23,723 bases of DNA from Plantago elongata (Eukaryota > Streptophyta > Magnoliopsida > Lamiales > Plantaginaceae): contig JAYMSP010002535.1 of NCBI GenBank assembly GCA_036897095.1, forward strand, positions 1-23,723. The letters run 5' to 3'. Shown here one piece after another: positions 9,532-21,300 of the stretch. The notes beneath the pieces were generated by a model. That model ran no database searches. It saw nothing but the letters and a program-made list of their open reading frames with translations, and had not been told where the DNA came from. How positions within the stretch are numbered: the stretch's first letter is position 1; every line of letters starts with the position of its first letter. The translations under genes were made by a program, and so were the position numbers.

Positions 9532-12500
9532 AGCTCTCAGTCCTGATGGTATGCCACTTAACATTTTGTCAATAATGTCCATTAGCTACTGTGTAAGTAT
9601 ATAGTTAGAGAGCAACTATAGTATGAATCCGCCTGAACTGTACAATACACTTATATATATTACGCACAATTTATTATTATACCAGTTAGTTATCACACAC
9701 ATGTCCATAAATTTGACTGAGCCCTGTGCTTCAGCCTGATCAAACCTTGCTGCGTTTTGTTATTTAATTTCAGCTTTTATTATGTGCTGCTAGTCATAGG
9801 ATGTTCACCATTGTTATTTGCCTATAGGCCAAGCTCTAGTCAACTTTAGGACAGCCATAACTAGTTCAGATGGTATTCTGCTGCATTGGAGACCGGAGGA
9901 TGCAGATCCATGTGGGTGGAAAGGTGTTAAGTGTGACAACAATTCGAGAAGAGTCACGGCCCTGTAAGTTTATTTATACCATTCTGGATGTCTTCAACTG
10001 TTACCTAGTTAATCCTACAGACAATTGTTAAGTTAAATGTCTCTGGTAGACATTTTTGTTATCTACCAGTATACGATTGGTGTCATCTAGAATGTTTATG
10101 TATCAAATTGCTATAGACTTCTACTAGTAATGCTGGCTTTTAAATAGGTTTGTAATCCTCTGGAGCCTTGCCTATTGGTAGTAGAGTTGGAGGATCCATT
10201 TTAAAGTTCACACTGTGGCCATTCACCATTGGCATGTAAATTAGATGAACTGTACTGTTTATATTGCATATAAATTTCTCCACCTGTGGCCATTTCCTCA
10301 TCTTACGTAATACTCCCTCAATTCCAAAGATTTCCTTTTTGACTTTGACTGGTTAAATACTATTGTATTTTAAGAGTAGTTTGTGGTCAAAGTCAAAGAC
10401 AATTGTCTGCAGAATAGTAAAATGGAAATTTTCTTTGGAATGAGTGGAGTATATACGATGCACTCTAAACCATCTATCTTGTTTCTCAAAGTGAGTTGTA
10501 TTTATCCTCTAATAGAGAAGCTAATTGTAATTGTGTTGTACTTACTAGAAGATTTTTAAAATGCATTCATTCAGAAGCAAAATAAACATAAAATGTTTCT
10601 TTTGTTTCTGAATGAATGCAGTTTAAACTATAAGGTGGTTTTGCTGATAAATGTTACGTTTGATTTTGACCTTGATTATATAACTTTCATCGTATAGGAG
10701 TCTCCCTAACCACAAGTTGAGCGGATCTCTCTCTCCAGATCTTGGGAAGCTAGAAAGCTTGCAATTTCTGTATGCATATCTTTCTCTTCTTGCATGTCTT
10801 TAAGAACTTAATGGGGAGGTGTAATTTGATATACTTGTTTGTAGAGCTCTTCATGATAACAACTTATATGGAGCAATTCCTGCTGAACTGGGAAACTGCA
10901 CACAGTTGCGATCGATGTAAGTATGGGTTTTATTTTAGGAAAGATTCTGTGATGTCTATGATTTTGATGGAAATATCTCTCACCCCATCTCAAAACTTCT
11001 TATCAGTTGGATCCCCTATTTATCATCCTACTAAGTACTACTAATTATAGTATGTAAATTGCCAATATTTGTATATATAAAATCTTTTTCTCTCTCACCA
11101 GCTGAGTTTTAGGACACCACAGATAGACACCAACCAAAATTTGTGTTACTTCGTGGTGAAGTGGGTATTATGCCAGGCTAGGAATCACGTATACGTGAAA
11201 ATAGGCCGAGTCCCTGCCGGGATACGTATCTGGGGATGGATATGTGCTGGTACGAGGGCGGGGCGTTTCCTGCTGCGTTTTTGTTTTAATCTTTAAATCT
11301 GGGTGGGTTCGGGTCAGATAACCTGATCCTGAAAAAACCCAGGTTCCAAACCCCTCCTTACCTAATTACCCAAGACGGACTTTACAACTGCAAGCCGCCG
11401 CTTCTTTTTCACCTCTCTGCGTGCCAGATCGAGCGGCCCCAACTGAGATTCTGGTGCCTGAGCCGCCACTGCTAACAGATTCCTTATTCTTCTCTTCTGC
11501 GGGCTACTAATCCTTCCTTATGCTTCCTCTTCTGCGGGCTGTAGTAACCTTTGATGGTGTATTTTGCGTGAATCATGTATTGTGCTGCATTGTGAATTTG
11601 TAATGGTGTTTTGTGTGTTAGAAGTTAAGAGACATTCCTTTAATCCTTTGTGGCCTGTATCAATGGACTGTTTTGTGTGTAGTTTGTATCCTCAGCCCCT
11701 CTTAATTTTTATTGTTTTCAGGGCCATGTCTTTTTCATTTTCTCTTTGATTGGACCAAGTAATGCATCTATCCTCTTATTTACTCCCTCCATCCCAGTTT
11801 AGATGTCTTATATTCCGTTTTGGGCTGTCACAAATTCATTGTCCCATTTTCATATTTGGTCATTTTTTACCCCACAACTCAATATTATAATCAAAAGAGG
11901 GCCAATTAATTACATTAAAACCTGTGCCCAGCCCACAACCTTGTAATTGACCTTCTTTTGATTACAATGAACTAGAATTTTTACTATAATATTTTTATAT
12001 TAAATATATAAAAAAATTAATGTATCCTATAATGTATTTTGTATCCTATCTTTGTGGATTTTGACGTCCCGACAAATCTGTTTTTGTATCCGGTTCCGTG
12101 CTTCCAAGATGCCAGGCATTATTACCCTTACATGGTATCGTTTTAGGTCTATGTTAGGCGTTTAATACCACTACATGCTACAGTATATATTCCAGTCCAT
12201 GTTGTCGTTGTCTTATGTCAGAATTTTGGTACCATTACATGGTGTCATCACGGAACAACTAAACATATGTCCGGAGTTACGTTATGGTTCCAGTATGAAT
12301 TCTTCGAACTACCAACATGTACCAACAATATCCATGTTAGGTCACCAAACACGATATAATGGTGCTGCTATGAATTCTTTAAACCACCTACATGTACCAA
12401 CAATATCCGTGTAGACCAAACAGATATAATAGCGCTGCTACTAATTCGGCGTGGCACCGAGTACTGATGCCAATGATATAATCAGGTCAATGATTTAACA

Positions 12501-15500
12501 TGACATAAGATATTTTCTAAAATAGAATGCTTAAATTTATGAATTGGTTAATTTATTAGTTAATTATGTTTTACTTATTTTTAAGTGAAGAGGGTTAAGA
12601 TTGTCCAAATTTGGGGCTAACAGCAATTTATTTGGGTCTAATAATAATGGGTTTTTCGAGAATGGTTCTTAGAGTTATAAAGTGTCATATTTTGGGGCTT
12701 AGAGCAATAATCCCTTTAATTTTTCCTAAGATAAATTCTGCTGTCATAGTTCTGACTGCATGGCCAGTTTGAGGAATTGATAAAAGATCTTAATGTTACT
12801 AGTTCTCAACAACTGTTACCTACTTGTTCGCTTCAAATGATGACAATAGATTTTCCTGAAATATTGTGGTCGGTATGGTGTTTGCAAGTTCTTCACTGTG
12901 TATGTGCACCTCCTTCTGAAATTATGGTCCGTGTATCTGGGAGTGTGTGTGTGTGTTGATTTACATGCCATGCTATTATTGTTGATCAATATACTGAAAG
13001 ATGATGAAAGTTGATCAATTAACCTATAAAATATATGCAAAAAAATGAGGAAGCTCAAGTCAGTTTATAAACGGAGTTTTATTGAAGTTTTTCCTACAAT
13101 GTTCATGGACTTGGAAACATCTGATAAAAGGAAATAATTTATCTACTTGGTAGAAAATGCAGTATATACCAAACATCCCTACAGTTTTTTAAGTTCAATT
13201 CTTAGCTTGTTATGTGTCAGATCAGTGTATCTATGCATTTAATAGAATTAGGTATCATGCCGATTTTTACTCTACCTACAGATTTTTGCAGGGCAACTAC
13301 TTAAGTGGCACAATTCCAAGTGAACTGGGAAACATATCTCAACTTGAGGGTTTGTAAGTATTTCTTTTGGAATTTAGTGGCTGGCTTCTAATACATGATG
13401 TGCTTATATATCTCCCATACAATACTCCCACTGTCGAATGATATATTATTCTTTTTAGAATGAAACTTAGTTTTCTATTGATCTATTTCAATATCAATCA
13501 GCGAACAACAGTGGCCCAGGACACTAAATTAGAAAAACATAATATCAAAAGTTGCCTCTTGACATTTTCAGCTATTGCACTTTTTCTGCTGAAACACCAG
13601 TGGGTCCTTGCCTGCCAAATACTGTAGACTGTTTCTGCATTTAGAGCATTAAGAGATCCTGCCCAAGGTGCTCTACCTGCCCAAGGTGCTCTACCTTTCG
13701 TTCTTGAGCAAGCTTCTTCACTCCTCTTGACAGTAACTGCATTTCCTATTACTCCCGACCATTTCGATAGTGACTTCCAAATATTAGCTGTGATTTTATA
13801 TTCGAACATTATATGGTCAATTGTCCCATCCTTAACCCTACAAACTCACTCCATCCGCCCTGATGTTAAATTTCTGCTGCCTCTATTTTGTTGTTATTCA
13901 CAACCATAAGCACATCCAAAGAACAAACTTTGCCTTGGGTGAAGCCAAGTTGGCCAACAGTATTCCACCTGACTTTCAGACATGCCACACAGTATTTGTT
14001 GCACCTACTCTCCATTTGAAAGTTTTGTGTGTCAACCATGAGGCATTGAGTGGTTAACCAAAAATAAAGCAGCAAAAAAAAGTAGCCAAAGTACCAAACT
14101 AGGGAACAAAATGAAATGATAGAGAGGGAGCACTTGTGAACAAACAATTTTTCTAGTGCTGGAATGACATGGGCTTTTACTGATTTCTATTTCTGACAAA
14201 AAGATTTGCTTACTGCAGGGATATATCAAGCAACTCTCTTAGCGGGAGCATTCCTGCTTCACTTGGAAAGTTGAGCAAGCTCTTATATCTGTGAGTTACT
14301 AATTTGATAAATTACCTTGGCCGTGCATTCTTTTGTTTGATCTGATTCATTATACTCTGTTATTTTTGAAGCAATGTATCCACAAATTTTCTGGTCGGCC
14401 CGATACCTACAGATGGTGTAATCTCCAAATTCAGGACTGATTCGTAAGTGAATGGTTTCTAGGAATTTGTTATATGATTTTCGTATTTATGTTGCAAACG
14501 TGTAGTAGGCACAACAACTCAACATGTTTATCCGGATTACGGAGAAAGTAGATAAGCAGTTCTCTCTGGCCCAGACCAAACGTCACATGCTTTGTCTATA
14601 TATGTCCAAATGCCCATTTCCATTTTTGACAACTTGTACACCCATGTGTATTTACAAATTATTGCAAATTCCACATGTCACTTGAGCTTGTACATTTTGA
14701 CTTCCCCAAAGAGTTTCACGTGCTTTTACTCATTCTCTAGCTCATCAATGCGGCTACTCGAATCATCATAAACCGTCTTTGCCTCTACTCTTGCTCCTCT
14801 ACACTTCCCTTGAACACTCTTGTGTGGCGAATTCCTTGCATACTTAATGAACAAGTCGTTGAGCTCCATCGTAGTGAGATCCATGAGTCCTCGACTGCTA
14901 GATACATCAACATAAGATTGTTGACTATCATGCAACGCATCATAGAAGTAATTCCTTGGATCCTAAAAATCCAGACAATGATGAGGACAGTTTGCTTGGA
15001 GCATCTTAAACCTACCAACCCTCATAGAAGGTCTCATCATAGAGTTGCTGAAACTCAATCATTTGAGCTGTTAACACAGAGGTCTTTTATTGGGCATAAA
15101 ATATTAAGGTGTGCTTTTATTGGGGGTAAAATAATAATTAGATTTTGCCCATATAGCTGGTTGATTCCCACAAAACAACTCAAAATGATAGTTTCAACAC
15201 CAAAATTCTTGAGAAGTGCTTTTTAATTACGTTATCTCACATGCTGCAAGAGCCACGGAAAGATAAACATTTTGCTGAATCAACTGTTATATTAATTTGA
15301 ATTGAATGCAGTTACATATACCCTAAGTTCCTACTTACTCTAATCCAAACACTAGCTACATAGGTAAAGAGAAATACTAATCGATTGTACATATAAGTTC
15401 GACATTTCCACATATAAAAGCCATAAAAGTCTTACCTAAGATGATGCTTGATGGTAATGATTTGATCTCAACATTAAAACCCTAATTTCGTACCAATTTG

Positions 15501-18265
15501 GTATATTCTGGAGTTTTTACAAATTTGCTCGAGTGGTTTTGATCATCTAGCATGATGATTTCGTGTTCCACGACTTTTGCATAGACTAATTTTCTTGCCT
15601 TCTTTTGATTTCCATAGTCTTTCTTTTCTTTCACTTTATAGCGATGCAAATTTTGCATTTAGAAATTTTCTTAATTATGTTCCGATCCATTAAACTTTCT
15701 TTTTACCAAAACATCTATTTTCTAAATAAAACGGCCAAGATGCAAGCTTGCATAATGCTAAGTGATCCAGGAATGCGCATATTGGCTCCACCAAGTGCGC
15801 CTGCTTGATGATTCACAGAAATATCATTAGAATACTTCCAGTTATGAAGTAACTTTTCCATGCATACTTTTCCTTGGTGAGGACATAATGTGTTCTCTTA
15901 TATATGATCCTACAATATCCAAAACGCGCATCTTTCAATACCAAGTGGTATGCATTAATTACCTATTACTTTCATCCATTTATAATGGATATCTCCCACA
16001 ATGTGTTGTGCCAGAATTTGTTTCATAAGATGCTTATGTGAGCTCTATGGTCTGCCTTTGTTTCACTTCTACTGTTGCACCTGAGTTGTTACTTACAATC
16101 CTATTTCGATTCTTATTAGCTTTGTTGGCAATCGTGAGCTGTGTGGCAAGCAAACACAAACATGCAAGAACAGTGGTAGTGATTCTCTTGGATTGTCACC
16201 GCGCACAGGTAAAATATATTCCATGTGTTATTGTTTGCCTATTGTATTAGTAGTTAATAATTGTGATATATTTATTCACCTTAACTTGCATAAACAAACT
16301 ATTATTTGGTCTTTCTCAATTAATGTCAGTTGCGCTTCCCCTATACCTGTATATCATTTCAAATAACATGGGTATTTGTTGTGCTTTTTGCAATTTCAAG
16401 GTAGGAGGAGATACTCCGGACTTCTTGTAAGTGCAGTGGCCACTGTGGGGGCATTGCTTCTGGTTGCACTTATGTGCTTTTGGGGATGTTTCCTGTATAA
16501 GAGGCTTGGTAAAAACAATGGCAAAGGCCTTGCAATTAATGTCAGTGGAGGTGCAGATCCAACACTAAGTCATAAAAGTTCTTTTTGCAACACCTGAAAA
16601 TTACTTTCACTGTTTCCCGCTCCTTTATTCTGGGGGCAGTTTAGCTACCCATTCCTTTTTAGATATGAGAGACTTGATATTCCTTTGTTTATATTGCTTC
16701 AGGAGCGTCAATTGTGATTTTTCATGGAGACCTGCCTTACACTTCAAAGGACATCATAAAAAAATTGGAAAATTTAAATGAAGAACATGTAATTGGTGCT
16801 GGAGGATTTGCAACAGTGTACAAGCTTGAAATGGATGATGGCAATATCTTTGCTTTAAAAAAGATCATGAAAGTGAATGAAGGTTTTGATCGTTGCTTTG
16901 AAAGGGAGCTTGAAATTCTTGGGAGCATCAAACATAGATACCTGGTGAACCTTCGAGGATATTGTAATTCTCCAACCTCCAAGTTGCTAATTTATGATTT
17001 CCTGTCTGGAGGCAACCTAGATGAAGCCCTTCATGGTTAGAACTTTTCCTTCTAAAGCTCCTTGCTATAGTTGATCACGTAATCTTTTTAAGCTTGATCA
17101 TCTTGAAAACATAGACATACATTTCAGAAAGTGCAGCAATTTAATACTTGGAGAAGTTTTATTTGTATAAGAGGTAGCAATCTGAAGCATTTGGTTATAC
17201 CAACACCTCAAACATGGTCATCTGCATAAAAGTGTGTCCATTGCTCAAAGTTGCCTCATATGTATTTTTGTACGTATATTTACATACAATAAACCTAAAT
17301 CTACATGCGTACTGCTATTTACACACATATATATGTATTCATGTGTGTGTATCAGTGTGTGCACATATATTTATTGAAGGTCACTTGTTTATGAAGACTA
17401 CTGATGAGTAATGACCCAATACTGTAGCCCGCATGTTGAATTATGAGTTGTAGTGTCATTTTGATTCTATTATAGATAAGGATGTTCACTAGCAGATTAC
17501 ATTCGGATTTTATCATTCTTCCTTCATTTTTTTAAAAAAATTCTCTCTTTGGCAAATTGTTAGAAAATTCCCCTAAAGTCAATTCTTGTCCTCCCTGTAG
17601 TTTTGTTGAATAGCCAGAGTTTTTAGTATCAAATGCCTATTCCGTTCAGCTCCTGTTGACAAAGTTTAGATGTTGTATCTCCAAACTCCTTAGCATATAA
17701 AGGTTCTATTTAACTTAAGTTTGGAGATACAACTTCTAAATTCCGTCAACGGAACAAAGATTACTGGAGTAGGCACTAAATACAACGAAATATTGATATT
17801 CTATTGGAATAGAGTTGCAAGGACTCGAGGATTTTTATTTTTTTTATTAGTAATTTGCTAGAGAGAAAAGGTTGAAAACTGTATGGATATTGCTGCATGC
17901 TCAAGGTGTGTTATGCTAGGTAACATTCTCCTCTATTTATAGAAATGAAAATGTGCTATTACTTATAATTCAACATGATATTACAGACTTTACAGTATTG
18001 TGTCATTTCTCAGCTCTCTAAACAAGTGGTTTTAATAATTCTCTTCCAATCTGTGAACCTTTTTTAGATGTTGTAGGGGCATGCACACTTTAATGTACTG
18101 TAAAACCTCGTTAAATTAATTGCATCAATAAAACTAATAATTTGTCATTTAGACCCCAATAAAAAATAATAAGATGTTACAATAACTTTTTGTAAACCTA
18201 ATATATATATATATATATGTATGTATATTAGTCCCGACAAAACTACAAATTAATAATCGCACACG

Positions 18266-18316
<51 letters not shown>

Positions 18317-21300
18317 GTATATTAGTCCCGACGAAACTACAAATTAATAATCGCACACGTATGATTGTATATATGTATGTATATATTATCCATTATTAAA
18401 CTTTCAAACAATTTAGTGAACAAATGAATCTACTGTCACTTGTTTTTACTTCTTCAAAATATCCCCTTTATGCTCAAGAGTTGCGTCGTTCTCTTCTCGT
18501 ACTGTAACAATGAAGAGTTGTTGCTGCTTGCAATCAAACAATGCTTCTTTTCAAATAACCAGTTCCAAGATTATTGATTATCTTAAGCTTCATCATCTGT
18601 CAGATTTGAAATAACACCAACCACTATTTTTTGTATCTTTGTACTTCATAACATAATTATTTTCACGTGAAAGACGCACAAGTCATTCACATTCGTTTTA
18701 TGTCGATATTTATACGAGTGATTAATTTCTCAAGCTCACGAGTGTCTTCTCAGAAATTTCATCGGTTACATCATCAAATGTTAGGTACATTATGTTGCCA
18801 AAAATTTGTCCTGGGTCATTTATTTTGACAGACTAAGGTTAGGTATTCTAAATTAATGGACTATATGAATTTCCTAAATTACAACCAGATCTTCTAAGTT
18901 TAGTATATCATGATATATAAACTTTATCATTAAATGTACAATATTTTTAATATATCATGGTTAGTACATCATGAATAATACATCATCTATAGTATATTTA
19001 CTTGGTGATGTAGTACATCATCTATAGTATTTCATTTATAGTATATGATGTACTATATCATTTTTAGTTTATCATATTGTACATCTACAATATATCATTA
19101 ATACAATTTATCAATCTAAGGTACATTGTTTTTATATTTATGTCAACATTTTTAAGTAATGACCTAAGGTAAATGTTGGGCCTCGTCTGTAGTTTTTGTT
19201 AATTTAGCCCAGGTAACTACTTGGGTGAGTTTGATTGCAGGATTGCATCATTCAAAGTTTCAAATTAAAACCATTATGTGAGTATGCATGTGACTTCTCT
19301 TCCCTTTCTTTTATAAAGGGGCATGACTTCAGAGGTTATCTTACATTGTGATGATTAAGTTGGTGTTTGATGTTGAGGTGTGGTGAGATTTCACATCTTA
19401 GTGATGATGCTATCATGGAATATCTGTAAAAGGAGGATATGGACTTGGGTAGTTAATTGATTCTCTGATCTATGTGAAATGTGGATTTTGATCGAACTTT
19501 CTCCTTTTACATAAATGAGAACTCAAATAAGCATCCCTCATTATAGTCAATCACCTTCAAGAAACAACATATAACTTAATGCACACAACTTTTAGTTCCA
19601 TGCAACCTGAGCTAAGCATTGATGCTGCTACTTTCTCATGAAAAAGGTTATAGTTAGGCATATAGGTCCTGGCATTCTCGCATTGTTGAAAGTTTCACAA
19701 CTTCTGTAGTAAATATTAAGGTGTCTACCTTGCCATGCGGCACTAAGCGTATAGGTTTTGCGCAGGTATAATTTTTCATTCCCAAGGTAGTATCATTCAT
19801 AGTAGGAATAATAAGCTTTAGGCATAAGACATAGGATTTCCACAACTTGGTTATATTAGGTGTCAACCTTGTCATGCCGCACTATGCGTATAGTTATTGT
19901 GCAGATAAAGTTTCTGACTCCCAAGGTAGTATCATCTTTAATAACTTTAAAAATGGGGCAAGAAATTTTCAAATTTTGTTAATATTGGGTGTCTACCTTG
20001 TCTTGCCGATATGTGTAGCTTTTGTGCAGGTAAAGTTTCTGATTCAAAGACAGTGTCATTCACAAGAGTAATAAGCCTTAGGCATAAGACAGAAGGAATC
20101 ATATCTTCTGATATAGTGATAAAAGGCCATTCATTTACCCATCTCTCTATTCCTAAGGCTTATAATAAGTGTATGTTTTTACCATATTACCATGTATAGC
20201 AATAATAAGTGTATGTTTTTACTCAGAGAGAGCTGAGCTGCTGGATTGGAGGGCACGCCTAAATATTGTCATGGGAGCTGCAAAAGGCCTTGCCTATTTG
20301 CATCATGATTGCTCTCCCCGTGTTATCCACCGAGACATCAAGTCAAGCAACATTTTGCTTGATGGAAATTTTGGAGCTCGAGTTTCAGACTTTGGACTTG
20401 CTAAATTGTTGGAGGATGAAGAATCCCACATCACAACCATTGTTGCTGGAACATTTGGATATCTAGCTCCTGGTAGGGACTCTTTAAGTGCTAGTTGTTG
20501 CATTTGTTGGTTTCTCTGCAGAAGGAGCACCATAAAGCCATGAGTTGAAAAGGAATTTCAGATTGATCTGAAGATGGAATTTTTACCCATATCCTATGCA
20601 TAAGCCTGAATTATCATTTTTAGATTTACTGTTTGTTTCATGGGTAACATAATTGAAACCTTGCATATACTTGCCACACTTCGCAAAAGGCACTCACAAT
20701 TATATATCACCAATGTGGTGTGGAGATGTTTTTCGTAAAAAATATGTTGGTGATCTTTCTCAATAGCCTGAAATAAAGAACAGTGAGAATAATTACCATA
20801 TATACACAAAGTAGAGACCAAGGAATGGGCATCGCTAACCTATGTTCTTCTCCCTTTATTGTTTTAATTGATGCAATTACAGAAATACATGAAAAGATCA
20901 ATAGCCATGTCTCTTCTTGCTTGATATATGAACTACTTGTTTGCAAACTGTAATCTAAGTATGAGTTGAAATTTATGCTGAATGTTATTCAACATTTTTT
21001 GGCCAGAGTATATGCAGAGTGGCAGAGCCACAGAAAAGACTGATGTATATAGTTTTGGTGTTCTGGTACTTGAGATTGTGAGTGGAAAGCGCCCTACTGA
21101 TGCATCATTTATTGAGAAGGGCCTCAACATTGTTGGATGGGTATGGTCATTTCTTACTCTTACTGGTGAATGGACTTTGAGTTACTAACCACTCATTAAT
21201 TCATTGACATGCTTTACTGTTTAAACTAAATGCAACAAAATTACTACCGCAGTCTAATTTTTTTACTATATAGCTATGTAAGATTTTCTTGGCAATATAT

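Larger units (their letters stand above)
11163..12127. mobile_element. Possible hAT-like transposon relic, heavily decayed
   Basis: Within the intron between coding exons 4 and 5, a GC-rich stretch (about 11200-11420) has GGGTNCCC-like words typical of the ends of plant hAT-like elements: GGGGATGGATATGTG, GGGTGGGTTCGGGTC, AACCTGATCCTGAAAAAACC. Many look like CG-to-TG/CA decayed forms. Imperfect inverted ends may be GGGTATTATGCCAGGC (11163-11178) and the complement of 12111-12127. There is no transposase. Boundaries and family are tentative. Confidence 0.3.

Noticed and set aside
12175-12414. 79-codon open frame
   Set aside because: It is created by a 70-75-bp tandem repeat within an intron. 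The repeated [12 protein letters not shown]-like peptide is a by-product.
13282-13291. Alternative acceptor TTTTTGCAG|GGC ten bases into coding exon 5
   Set aside because: It would shift the frame and hit a stop within a few codons. The acceptor at 13281 keeps the 72-base, one-LRR exon.
16038-16250. 70-codon open frame over coding exon 8
   Set aside because: It is in a different frame from the receptor and is not supported. The spliced frame gives the expected [10 protein letters not shown] cap.
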